Origin: a virus
Direction: 5' to 3' (one strand)
DNA: 25,345 bases
Virus record (IMG/VR): IMGVR_UViG_3300047546_000921
Location: 1-25,345 of that record
Shown here: positions 6,181 through 12,001 of the stretch, one piece after another
Layout: each line of letters begins with the position of its first letter
How positions within the stretch are numbered: the first letter of the stretch is position 1
Program-made: the position numbers and the translations under genes
Notes under the pieces: generated by a model
The model's database searches: none
What the model saw: the letters and a program-made list of their open reading frames with translations, nothing else
Told to the model about the DNA's origin: nothing

Positions 6181-6258
6181 CGCAGTAGAGGGAGTCGAAC
6201 CCTCTTCAACACATAACCACCTCGGTATGTTATGGATGACGTTCCTTACGTTACTGCT
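6181..6258 (-). tRNA. tRNA-like cloverleaf, probably degenerate or atypical
   Basis: Reading leftward from 6258. AGCAGTA (6258-6252) pairs with TACTGCG (6187-6181) at 6 of 7 positions as an acceptor stem. ACG-TAAGGAA-CGT resembles a short D arm with its GG. CATAAC and GTTATG form a 6-bp anticodon-like stem. GAGGG-TTCGACT-CCCTC (6204-6188) is a perfect T arm with the TTCGANT loop. The anticodon-like loop is 11 bases (ATACCGAGGTG) instead of 7, the first acceptor pair mismatches and no CCA is encoded. So it may be a pseudogene, or a tRNA mimic used as a processing signal or regulatory element. Confidence 0.45.
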
Positions 6259-6382
6259 AATTGTGTGTGTTGGCTTCGCTTCCTGTGTTGTACGTCCTTG
6301 CGGCTATCAGTACAAGTTGACATATGCGTGGTATAACCACCGCACCGAACATTGTCGTCTATCAACTCCCCCACCAATCTAG
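6227..6382 (+). CDS. Possible small lipoprotein, 51 aa
   Basis: MLWMTFLTLLLIVCVGFASC is a convincing lipoprotein signal: a hydrophobic core and a lipobox-like FASC with the cysteine at residue 20. It is followed by a short mature part (VVRPCGYQYKLTYAWYNHRT) and a proline-rich end STPPPI. Against it: it runs opposite to the leftward block, has no promoter-like box or A-rich leader, and lies over the tRNA-like element and inverted repeats on the other strand. An alternative start is the ATG at 6236. Small proline-rich lipoproteins are typical of outer-membrane spanins (Rz1), but no lysis genes are nearby. Low confidence. Confidence 0.3.
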   Translation: MLWMTFLTLLLIVCVGFASCVVRPCGYQYKLTYAWYNHRTEHCRLSTPPPI

Positions 6383-6528
6383 GTGGCGTGCTTTGAACAC
6401 ATTCAGCATTATTTCAAAGAACTTGTGTTTTTAACGACCACTCGTGTCGTATATCTTCAGCGTTTGTACCCTTTCATTTCAGTTAACTATCGCTCGGTTG
6501 ACATAACCTCCGTTGTCCGTTGACGTTG

Positions 6529-6562
6529 CAAATATATGTCAATGTTGTTGTTTATATGCAAA
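6529..6562 (-). promoter_or_regulatory. Leftward promoter of the left arm
   Basis: Leftward: TTTG (6562-6559), 22 bases, TATATTTG (6536-6529). The -7 box is exact and the spacing is at the long end. It would drive the structured leader and the 6165-to-left gene run. Confidence 0.5.
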
Positions 6563-6790
6563 TTTGTTGTTGATTCTAAATGACCAGTGTTTACGCGCCT
6601 TTCCAAGACCCCCCTCTCTGAAACCCTTGGTATCACTAGCGAAAAGTAGATTGCAAATTTTTTTTTAGAAAAACACAAACTTTTTTAAGAAACTCAGTGT
6701 TGACGCGGGTTACAGAGCGAAAAAAAATTTTCATTTTTCTGAAAAAAACTTTCATTTCACTTGGAATGCCCGTAAACATTGACTATCTTT

Positions 6791-7207
6791 ATGGCTCAAT
6801 CTTCTGAAAGCCGCTCCAGTCGCGGGATCCGGGCATCTCAAGAATTTCAGAAAGCGAATGGAAATGTCGCGAATCACAGGTATATAGGGAATGAATCAAC
6901 AGCAGGTGATAGGTCATGCGCGGGCAAAAAGTCACCAAGCACACATAGGGAAAACATAGAGGGAAGAACACAGGTAAAACCGAGTTACATAAACAGCACT
7001 CACACACGCTCGCATATTGACGCGCTCAATCAGGTTCGCCCGAACAAAAAGAAACGAGCACCAAGCCTTCGACCTCGCCCGCTTTATTCGCGCAGCAGCG
7101 CCCCTACATTCGCTTGGAATCTATGGAGGCGTGTATTCATCCGCTTTGGAGGGTTGACGGCTTTATCGGCCGCCTGCTGCGTGTATATGGCCTTGGTATA
7201 TGCATGA
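6791..7207 (+). CDS. Possible coding region, weak
   Basis: 138 codons from an ATG directly after TATCTTTA, one base off the -7 consensus. The product would be polar and basic (MAQSSESRSSRGIRASQEFQ at the start) with a hydrophobic C-terminal segment (GGLTALSAACCVYMALVYA). No motif is seen, composition is unlike neighbouring genes, and a long frame can arise by chance in G+C-rich DNA. Listed because the position and the C-terminal membrane-like helix would fit a small membrane protein; probably not a gene. Confidence 0.2.
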   Translation: MAQSSESRSSRGIRASQEFQKANGNVANHRYIGNESTAGDRSCAGKKSPSTHRENIEGRTQVKPSYINSTHTRSHIDALNQVRPNKKKRAPSLRPRPLYSRSSAPTFAWNLWRRVFIRFGGLTALSAACCVYMALVYA

Positions 7208-7315
7208 CCTCTGGCTGTTGGTGTGTGGCCGCGCAGCCCTGTGTGGTTATCTTCCGCCTCGGTGGTGTGCGTGCTGGTCACCTGCTGCCGGCTGTAGTGT
7301 GCATGACTACCCGCG

Positions 7316-7332
7316 CACCTACGCGCTAGGTG
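7316..7332. repeat. Inverted repeat CACCTA-CGCGC-TAGGTG
   Basis: Perfect 6-bp arms around a 5-base loop, inside the G+C-rich control region. Confidence 0.55.
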
Positions 7333-7545
7333 ATATGGCAGCAGCACGCCGCGCACGTCCGGCTGTCATCAGTACACTGCGAGCGCGTGCCTCATCGCAT
7401 ACCTGCTGCCTAGCGTACTGCGTGCGCTATCCTCCGCGCAGGGGGACAGCTATCCTTGGACTCCCAACACGGAAGCCAATGCCGCCCAAAGGCGACCCAC
7501 CCCTGTTGCTGATTCGGGTTCGGGTCGGGCACTTGGCCACATACC

Positions 7546-7570
7546 TATGGGGGGTGACCCCCACCATAGT
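7546..7570. repeat. Strong inverted repeat beside the iterons
   Basis: CTATGGGGGG-TGAC-CCCC then A then CCATAG: ten base pairs with one bulged A and a 4-base loop. No T tract follows on either strand, so a structural or protein-binding role is more likely than termination. Confidence 0.6.
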
Positions 7571-7650
7571 AAGTTTACAACACCACAATAAGTTTACAAC
7601 AATCCTGAGTTTACGCCATGGTAAGTTTACGCCACGGTGAGTTTCCAATC
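7570..7650 (+). repeat. Five iteron-like repeats TRAGTTTAC
   Basis: 13-base units at 7570 (TAAGTTTACAACA), 7589 (identical), 7606 (TGAGTTTACGCCA), 7622 (TAAGTTTACGCCA) and 7638 (TGAGTTTCCAATC, the most diverged). Starts are 19, 17, 16 and 16 bases apart. Arrays like this bind replication initiators or repressors. The array ends 30 bases before the -7 box of the first rightward gene, so repressor or activator control of that promoter is equally possible. Confidence 0.7.
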
Positions 7651-7679
7651 ATCCTGGGTTCTGATCTTCTAGAATTGTT

Positions 7680-7687
7680 TATATTTG
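7680..7687 (+). promoter_or_regulatory. -7 box TATATTTG abutting the start codon
   Basis: TATATTTGCCATATG: the ATG begins five bases after the last G of the box, about where transcription should start, so the mRNA is probably leaderless. No clear -33 TTG is seen; the iteron array just upstream may recruit an activator. Confidence 0.6.
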
Positions 7688-7691
7688 CCAT

Positions 7692-8288
7692 ATGAAGGCT
7701 TCGAATGACTTTTATAGGAATATGTTTGGCCAATGTTTTGGTCCTGTTCTTAACAGCTTGGAGGTACGTGAGGTTCCTCTCAGTGTGAATACGGGGAGAT
7801 ACGGTGTGATTAAGGGTTCGGTTATCTTGGCCTTTGCTCCTCGTTCGGTTGATATGTATGATATTGGTTCAGACATTGAGCGGTACACGGGTCTTAGTAA
7901 GTTGGATGCGATGTCCTATAACGAGAAGCCGTCTGATGCGTTTGTGTATGGGATGGTCAATGTGATGAATGACGGGAACGATATATTTTTCTTCACTAAT
8001 GGAAAGAGGCTTGCTCACGAGGCGAAGACTCACGGTGTTTTCCCCGCGATCATGGAGCAGATCTCACACGAGTGCGTCCATCTTGCCCGTGTTTTTGTTA
8101 CAAGGTATTTGTTGCGTGGTGAGCGTGACTGGACGAAGTCTTCTTGGCCATCAATTGGCGATGGTCCTGACGATATTGACGAGGAGACCTTTGCGGAGGT
8201 TGTTGGGTTTGTGTCGATGGAGATCTTGAATGATTTTTTGGAGATGGCTGAGTCGTATGTCCCTAATATTCGCGGACTTAAGTCTTGA
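7692..8288 (+). CDS. HExxH putative metallopeptidase-like protein
   Basis: 198 residues. ISHECVHLARV holds an HExxH zinc-binding motif (H126, E127, H130), and a further glutamate follows in EETFAEVVGF (E169), the order of ligands in gluzincin-type metallopeptidases. The N-terminal 110 residues are strand-rich and unrecognised (GVIKGSVILAFAPRS). No signal peptide or membrane segment, so a cytoplasmic or virion-borne protease is possible. Bacteroidota phages do carry small HExxH proteins, but the family is not one I can name. First gene after the central control region; probably leaderless mRNA. Activity is inferred from the motif only. Confidence 0.65.
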   Translation: MKASNDFYRNMFGQCFGPVLNSLEVREVPLSVNTGRYGVIKGSVILAFAPRSVDMYDIGSDIERYTGLSKLDAMSYNEKPSDAFVYGMVNVMNDGNDIFFFTNGKRLAHEAKTHGVFPAIMEQISHECVHLARVFVTRYLLRGERDWTKSSWPSIGDGPDDIDEETFAEVVGFVSMEILNDFLEMAESYVPNIRGLKS

Positions 8289-8293
8289 TATTT

Positions 8294-8323
8294 TTTGATA
8301 TTTTGTGTTGTTGTGTATATTTG
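8294..8323 (+). promoter_or_regulatory. Rightward promoter for the 8342 gene
   Basis: TTTG (8294-8297), 18 bases, TATATTTG (8316-8323), then an 18-base A/T-rich leader to the ATG. Complete match to the Bacteroidota pattern. Confidence 0.7.
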
Positions 8324-8341
8324 TAGAAATTATTAGTTAAC

Positions 8342-8746
8342 ATGGTACAGGCATACACGCTCAGTGATCGTATTGTTCAGCAAGGGTTTAACGACTTTCA
8401 GTTCCTTGTTGGTAGGGTTTATAAGTCGGAGGACGCGGGCACGACGTTTAGTGAGTTATCTCTTGACGAGTTTAACGCATTGCAGGCTCCGGCGTATTCG
8501 GTGTCTCAGATCTGCACGGGTAGAGATGTGGCTGCGACAGCTAACACTCACGACTTTGTGAAGGCCCTTCTTGACCTTGACTTTAATAATGGTCTTGGCG
8601 CGGCTTACTGTCGTTTGTTTAAGGACTGGGACGATCCGAGTTACATTCAGATTGTTCAGATTCGCCGTGTATCAGTTGATCTGTTTGGTCCATCTAGCAA
8701 GTTTAATTTTACCATCGTTGCTGACGCATTTACTACACCTGTATAA
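8342..8746 (+). CDS. Unknown protein, 134 aa, own promoter
   Basis: 134 residues, soluble, mixed alpha/beta: MVQAYTLSDRIVQQGFNDFQ, then LDEFNALQAPAYSVSQICTG, a helix HDFVKALLDLDFNNGLGAAY and strands IQIVQIRRVSVDLFGPSSKF. No motif recognised. A full promoter directly upstream suggests strong or separately timed expression, and the gene is followed 10 bases later by the basic protein cluster, which may share this transcript. A structural role is possible but unproven. Confidence 0.7.
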   Translation: MVQAYTLSDRIVQQGFNDFQFLVGRVYKSEDAGTTFSELSLDEFNALQAPAYSVSQICTGRDVAATANTHDFVKALLDLDFNNGLGAAYCRLFKDWDDPSYIQIVQIRRVSVDLFGPSSKFNFTIVADAFTTPV

Positions 8747-8756
8747 AACATAAACT

Positions 8757-9359
8757 ATGGCACAAATGGCTATGCCCACCGGGATGCGTGGGATGACACA
8801 GATGGGAGACCCAGGCAAGCGCAAGGCTCGTCTTGAGAAGCGTCAGGCCCGTAAACAAACTCGTATTAACGAGGCTAATTCTCGAATGGCTGCTAGGGTT
8901 GCTGAGAAGCATATGAAGGAGGGCAAGGACAAGCCGGAGGAGTGTACAAAGGACGGTTGTTCGGCCTACGACACGCAGAAGAAACCTGGGGAGTCTACGG
9001 GAAAGATGTTGAAGGACACAAAGCTTGTGAAGGGCGTTAAGCGTGTTGCCAAGGGTATTGGCGAGGCGTTGCAACCTAACGCGCCTAAGTTGAGGGGGAC
9101 AAGTGCCCGTGCAAAGCGTCGTTACGCTAAGCGTTCACACGACTACTACGAGAAGATTTCTAAACGCGAGAATCGTAAGAATCAGCGTATTTCAACCCGC
9201 ACCGCCCGTAAGGAGGACAAGGCACAAAAGCGTGACGTGCGAATTGCCGAACGTGGTGAGCGTAAGGTTGCCCGTATTCAGAACAGGATTGAGCGGATTA
9301 ACGCACGTAGCCAGAACAAGGTGAAAAAAGGACCAAAGAAAATCAAGGGTGAATTTTAA
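8757..9359 (+). CDS. Highly basic Lys/Arg-rich protein, 200 aa
   Basis: 200 residues with lysine and arginine spread along nearly the whole length, for example KRKARLEKRQARKQTRI and ARAKRRYAKRSHDYYEKIS. A short acidic interruption with two cysteines (EECTKDGCSAYD) and a segment GVKRVAKGIGEAL break the pattern. The long helical charge pattern is like chromatin-condensing or RNA/DNA-binding proteins. Its place at the head of four more basic proteins suggests a nucleic-acid-binding module, possibly packaged in the virion or condensing phage DNA (inference). No family recognised. Confidence 0.7.
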   Translation: MAQMAMPTGMRGMTQMGDPGKRKARLEKRQARKQTRINEANSRMAARVAEKHMKEGKDKPEECTKDGCSAYDTQKKPGESTGKMLKDTKLVKGVKRVAKGIGEALQPNAPKLRGTSARAKRRYAKRSHDYYEKISKRENRKNQRISTRTARKEDKAQKRDVRIAERGERKVARIQNRIERINARSQNKVKKGPKKIKGEF

Positions 9360-9371
9360 AAAATAAATAAA

Positions 9372-9683
9372 ATGCCAACAAAACGTCCACAGAGACTTGA
9401 GCGTCGCGCAGAGCGTGTGATGGGTCGAGCAACTAAAAACTACAACAAGTACGAGGCCCTCCGCAAGTCGGTTGGTGATCGTGAACCGACCATGAACGAA
9501 TCGGCCCAGGCGGATAAGCTTGAGAGCCGTGTTTTTCGTCAGACCGAACGCGCCAAGAAGCTGAAGAATAAGGCCCAGTACATCAGGGACAAAAAGTCCC
9601 CATCGACGTCATCTACTACCCGTGCGGAAAGAAACTCAAAGGTTGGAAAACGGGCTTTGATGCGTACAACCCGTCGTAAATGA
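9372..9683 (+). CDS. Basic protein, 103 aa
   Basis: 103 residues, basic and helical: RPQRLERRAERVMGRATKNY, then NKYEALRKSVGDREP, SRVFRQTERAKKLKNKAQYI, and a C-terminal VGKRALMRTTRRK. The heptad-like spacing of Leu and Ala with charged neighbours suggests a helical bundle or coiled coil that binds nucleic acid. It ends in an ATGA overlap with the next small basic gene, so translation is probably coupled. Leader AAAAAATAAATAAA, no Shine-Dalgarno. Unrecognised. Confidence 0.7.
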   Translation: MPTKRPQRLERRAERVMGRATKNYNKYEALRKSVGDREPTMNESAQADKLESRVFRQTERAKKLKNKAQYIRDKKSPSTSSTTRAERNSKVGKRALMRTTRRK

Positions 9684-9832
9684 AGCAGAAAAAACTCATA
9701 AAACGCAAGGATGGATCCTACAGCCAACACGGGCTGTGGGACAGCATCCGCGAAAACAAGGGGTCTGGTCGTAAGCCAACCGCTGCAATGAAGAGAGAGG
9801 AGCGTAAAATCAGAAGGAATGGCAAAGGTTAG
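9680..9832 (+). CDS. Small basic protein, 50 aa (HGLWDSIR type)
   Basis: 50 residues: MKQKKLIKRKDGSYSQHGLW, then DSIRENKGSGRKPTAAMKRE and a basic tail. The order SYSQHGLWD.IR.N.GSGRKPT is one I recognise from very small proteins beside other basic small genes in marine and Bacteroidota phages; function unknown to me. The frame overlaps both neighbours: 4 bases with the upstream gene, and its last 14 bases with the next gene. That compact overlap and the conserved-looking motif make it a real gene despite its size. Confidence 0.7.
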   Translation: MKQKKLIKRKDGSYSQHGLWDSIRENKGSGRKPTAAMKREERKIRRNGKG

Positions 9833-9938
9833 TTCATCATCAGCAAAGGTCACCTTCGGCAAGCGCAAGGACGGTTGTCACTGCAAGAGAAAGGGACCAA
9901 AGGACAAGAATGTTAAACCAAGTAAAGGTCAGGGATAA
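9819..9938 (+). CDS. Small basic protein, 39 aa (FGKRKDG type)
   Basis: 39 residues: MAKVSSSSAKVTFGKRKDGC, then HCKRKGPKDKNVKPSKGQG. Small proteins with V.FGK(R/K)..G, KK..PK.KNVK and a terminal GQG recur beside the neighbouring genes in other phages, from memory. The CxC pair is a possible metal or disulfide site. The start overlaps the previous gene by 14 bases, and the stop shares one base with the next ATG (TAATG). Probably nucleic-acid-associated because of its charge. Confidence 0.65.
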   Translation: MAKVSSSSAKVTFGKRKDGCHCKRKGPKDKNVKPSKGQG

Positions 9939-10201
9939 TGGCACGTACAGCAGCATGGCAACGTAAGGAGGGTAAGAATGAAAAAGGTGGACTCAACGCA
10001 AAGGGTCGTGCCTCGTACAACAAATCAACCGGTGGTAATCTAAAACCGCCTGCGCCTAACCCTAAGACCGAGAAGGACAAGGGTCGAAGAAAGTCATTCT
10101 GTGCCCGGATGAAGGGGATGAAGGCCAAGCTTACGTCAAGTAAGACCGCCAATGATCCCAACAGCCGTATCAACAAGTCTCTTCGGGCCTGGAAATGCTA
10201 G
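9938..10201 (+). CDS. Conserved phage basic protein (DUF6321-like)
   Basis: 87 residues. AAWQRKEGKNEKGGLNAKGR, then ASYNKSTGGNLKPPAPNP, RRKSFCARMKGMKAKLTSSK and SRINKSLRAWKC is a well-marked pattern shared by small proteins of many marine and environmental phages (I recall DUF6321; number from memory). Function is not established. It begins in a TAATG overlap with the previous gene and is the last of the basic cluster; its stop overlaps the convergent gene at 10198 by 4 bases. Confidence 0.8.
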   Translation: MARTAAWQRKEGKNEKGGLNAKGRASYNKSTGGNLKPPAPNPKTEKDKGRRKSFCARMKGMKAKLTSSKTANDPNSRINKSLRAWKC

Positions 10202-10542
10202 GAGTTAAGAAGCTGGTACGCCTCTTTAACTTTATTTTTGTCAAGGAGTTTTGAAACCCGTCTGAACTTGCCAGAGTCAATAATCTTTGACTCGTATAGA
10301 TCAACACACATATCCCACACCTCCTCTTTGCTTGGGATTGGCTGTGCCGAATATCTTTCGGTCACACCCCAGGTCGAGTTTGAGACGTATCCTGCGTCAA
10401 TATTGTTTATGAAACGAATCATAAACTCGTTCTGCTTTTTCCTATTGCGTTCTTCTCTTATGGTCCTCACGTAGTGGTATATCGCCACCCCGCACAAGTT
10501 TCCTAGGGCAAATCCCGCTAAAATGTACATTAATTCAGCCAT
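10198..10542 (-). CDS. Membrane-anchored unknown protein, 114 aa
   Basis: One N-terminal membrane segment (MYILAGFALGNLCGVAIYHY) followed by a basic stretch RTIREERNRKKQ, so the rest probably faces the cytoplasm by the positive-inside rule. The soluble part is helical (EVWDMCVDLYESKI and KNKVKEAYQLLNS). It converges with the basic cluster, overlapping it by 4 bases at the stop codons, and its start overlaps the upstream gene by 8. Not recognised. Confidence 0.65.
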   Translation of the reverse strand: MAELMYILAGFALGNLCGVAIYHYVRTIREERNRKKQNEFMIRFINNIDAGYVSNSTWGVTERYSAQPIPSKEEVWDMCVDLYESKIIDSGKFRRVSKLLDKNKVKEAYQLLNS

Positions 10543-10732
10543 TGTTTATTCCGTAAGTTGCGTTTGTCCAGACCTTTACCTGGTCTGATGAAAAGTGTTT
10601 AATTTGACCGTCCTTTACAAGGATCACGGTTATTTCGTCGTTCTCAAGCATCCCCGATGGGGTGATATAGAATATGTACCCATCTCCGAGCGGTGTTGTC
10701 ACCGGGATTGGTCTGTCTACAAAGGAGATCAT
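10535..10732 (-). CDS. Small beta-rich unknown protein, 65 aa
   Basis: 65 residues: MISFVDRPIPVTTPLGDGYI, then FYITPSGMLENDEITVILVK and DGQIKHFSSDQVKVWTNATY. The alternation suggests a small beta-barrel, like SH3-type or Tudor-type folds; TPLGDGYI is typical of such small barrels. Its start shares one base with the upstream stop (TGATG) and its stop overlaps the next gene by 8 bases. Function unknown. Confidence 0.65.
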   Translation of the reverse strand: MISFVDRPIPVTTPLGDGYIFYITPSGMLENDEITVILVKDGQIKHFSSDQVKVWTNATYGINNG

Positions 10733-10929
10733 CAGCTTGCAATGCTTATCATCACAAAGAAAATCTCAATCTGAACCTCGTTGTAGTAGTCAATCTTTTT
10801 AAATCCCAAGAGGCTTCGCTCCCCAATACAGAAAAACTGAATTTGCTTGAAGCTACGACTCATGTTGAGCGATAAAAGCTCGAACTTTATTCTGTAGTCG
10901 CTGAATGGACTGTTGTTTGTTCTATACAT
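10732..10929 (-). CDS. Small unknown protein, 65 aa
   Basis: 65 residues: MYRTNNSPFSDYRIKFELLS, then LNMSRSFKQIQFFCIGERSL and a hydrophobic end YYNEVQIEIFFVMISIAS. The last helix could lie in or on a membrane. Alternative start: the internal ATG at residue 23. Upstream, a 25-codon frame (10887-10964) overlaps this start and could be a leader peptide, but has no support. It ends in a TGATG junction with the next gene. Confidence 0.55.
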   Translation of the reverse strand: MYRTNNSPFSDYRIKFELLSLNMSRSFKQIQFFCIGERSLLGFKKIDYYNEVQIEIFFVMISIAS

Positions 10930-10956
10930 AATTGTGTAAGTATTTCTATTGATTCG

Positions 10957-11397
10957 TTAGTCATTCGTTTCACCCTCGACACGTTCTGGCTCACTACTAT
11001 TCGTATCGCCTGCTCCGTCATTGGGGACGTCTGTTTGCAAATTTCCGTTAGACTCTCTATCAGCCTCTTCTTTGATTTTTTCATCGGACAGTTCCTTTAT
11101 TTCCCTAATGTAAGTTCCAACCATGTACCAGTACTCAAGCGGAAGTTCCGCGAGGTCCTTGAATACGTTCTCCATCACTTGAAGTACACCTATGTATGCG
11201 TCACCATTGTTGACCATCCCCATTGTCCTAAACACCTGGATTAGGTCCCTCTCTAGTTTTGATACAAGGTTCTTTGAGGACATCTTGAGATCCTGCCTAA
11301 ATACACCCATCCCTATCGCCTCGTCGTGGCAGTGGGCGTAAACCTGTTGAGCCGCGATTCCTGTTATGAGGAGTCGCTTTTTTTCGTTGTTTGTCAT
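10957..11397 (-). CDS. Unknown protein with acidic tail, 146 aa
   Basis: 146 residues. A helical N-terminal part (KKRLLITGIAAQQVYAHCHD, then SKLERDLIQVFRTMGMVNNG, DAYIGVLQVMENVFKDLAEL, PLEYWYMVGTYIREIKEL) is followed by a low-complexity acidic tail rich in Asp, Asn, Gly and Glu. The start follows an inverted repeat that overlaps a near-consensus -7 box (TATATTCG), so this gene is probably the head of a controlled leftward unit. Function unknown; acidic tails of this type occur in SSB-like and regulatory phage proteins. Confidence 0.7.
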   Translation of the reverse strand: MTNNEKKRLLITGIAAQQVYAHCHDEAIGMGVFRQDLKMSSKNLVSKLERDLIQVFRTMGMVNNGDAYIGVLQVMENVFKDLAELPLEYWYMVGTYIREIKELSDEKIKEEADRESNGNLQTDVPNDGAGDTNSSEPERVEGETND

Positions 11398-11402
11398 GAT
11401 GC

Positions 11403-11430
11403 GAATATACTACATATAAGGAGTATATTC
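11403..11430. promoter_or_regulatory. Operator-like inverted repeat at the 11397 start
   Basis: GAATATAC, 12 bases, GTATATTC: perfect 8-bp arms. Leftward, the near arm contains TATATTCG, one base off the -7 consensus, and ends six bases before the ATG of the 10957-11397 gene. A dimeric repressor on it would block transcription. No T tract follows, so termination is unlikely. Confidence 0.5.
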
Positions 11431-11451
11431 ATAATTGTTAACCTTCTTTAA

Positions 11452-11709
11452 CTAATTCGCACTTGGATAGGGGTGAAGGTCCTCAAGGATCATCCTATCA
11501 ACCTCCTCGTATGGAAGACCGACGATATACTCCTTTCCGCTTGAATTTACGATGGATAGATTTCTGTAATTGTCGTACTGCTTGACGTTGTCTATGTTGT
11601 AGAATATCATAGGCTCGCACTGGAAGCTCGATGGAACTATCCCAAGAATATCTGCGGTCCTTTTCTCTTCATTGTCAATGACAACTGGGAGTATAACTCT
11701 AATGGTCAT
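11452..11709 (-). CDS. Unknown protein, 85 aa
   Basis: 85 residues: MTIRVILPVVIDNEEKRTAD, then ILGIVPSSFQCEPMIFYNID, a strand-rich middle (SIVNSSGKEYIVGLPYEEVD) and a short helix RMILEDLHPYPSAN. Looks like a small alpha/beta domain. Its start lies 9 bases after the metallopeptidase-like gene, so the two are probably one transcript. Not recognised. Confidence 0.65.
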   Translation of the reverse strand: MTIRVILPVVIDNEEKRTADILGIVPSSFQCEPMIFYNIDNVKQYDNYRNLSIVNSSGKEYIVGLPYEEVDRMILEDLHPYPSAN

Positions 11710-11718
11710 ACAACAAAA

Positions 11719-11961
11719 TTACTCAAGTAATACCCTTCTGTAGGAGTTTTCCCAAAGGAATTCAGCAAGAGTTGTGCTCAATGTATCAACCTTCTCCTCC
11801 GTCCACTCCGGATGCGCGTGATGAAGGTACTCATGGATTAGGACACGGAGGTGATCTCCAACCGGGACCCTTGGGTCAATCTCGATTAAACCCCCGTCGT
11901 GGTAGAGTCCATAAGCCCTCTGGCGTCCGAGCTTCCTTATTTTGACGGTTGGCTTATTCAT
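11719..11961 (-). CDS. Minimal HExxH (SprT-like) protein, 80 aa
   Basis: 80 residues. LIHEYLHHAHPEWTEEKVDT contains HExxH (H43, E44, H47) followed by HPEWTEE, the compact arrangement of SprT/WLM-like metallopeptidases, in which a nearby residue gives the third zinc ligand (E55 or E56 possible). Upstream strands (RAYGLYHDGGLIEIDPR) are the usual edge strand of the fold. It is far shorter than cellular SprT proteins, a size seen in phage versions. TAAATTTC, one base off the -7 consensus, lies 5 bases before the ATG. Peptidase activity is inferred from the motif. Confidence 0.7.
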   Translation of the reverse strand: MNKPTVKIRKLGRQRAYGLYHDGGLIEIDPRVPVGDHLRVLIHEYLHHAHPEWTEEKVDTLSTTLAEFLWENSYRRVLLE

Positions 11962-12001
11962 AGCCGAAATTTACCGATTTTTCAACAAAATATCTACAGA
12001 A

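Larger units (their letters stand above)
6181..6386 (-). ncRNA. Structured leader RNA ahead of the leftward block
   Basis: Besides the cloverleaf, several inverted repeats crowd this stretch: CCACC/GGTGG (6371-6386), TCAACT/AGTTGA (6362-6367 with 6315-6320) enclosing GTGGT/ACCAC (6328-6340), and GTACAA/TTGTAC (6310-6315 with 6288-6293). It lies between a leftward promoter at about 6530 and the first leftward gene at 6165, so it would form a leader of roughly 350 bases. Strand is inferred from that context. Confidence 0.4.
6537..7545. other. Gene-poor central control region
   Basis: About 1 kb without a secure gene. Bases 6640-6780 are very A/T-rich with poly-A/T runs. From about 7000 the sequence turns G+C-rich (about 65% in 7261-7320 by hand count), with repeated CCTGCTGC (near 7171, 7280 and 7400) and the inverted repeat at 7316-7332. 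Open frames on both strands here have protein compositions unlike the phage genes (many Trp, Cys and Arg, no domain), so I read the stretch as non-coding. Confidence 0.5.

Noticed and set aside
7200-7640. Open frame of 146 codons on the + strand in the G+C-rich region
   Set aside because: Product is rich in Cys, Trp, Pro and Arg without any motif, overlaps inverted repeats and iterons, and has no promoter or A-rich leader.
10203-10231. AGTTAA/TTAACT inverted repeat with a T-rich tail after the basic cluster
   Set aside because: Six-bp A/T-rich stem inside the C-terminal codons of the convergent gene; too weak to call a terminator.
10887-10964. 25-codon leftward frame before the 10929 gene
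   Set aside because: No motif, overlaps the next gene's start, and the 65-codon frame explains the region better.
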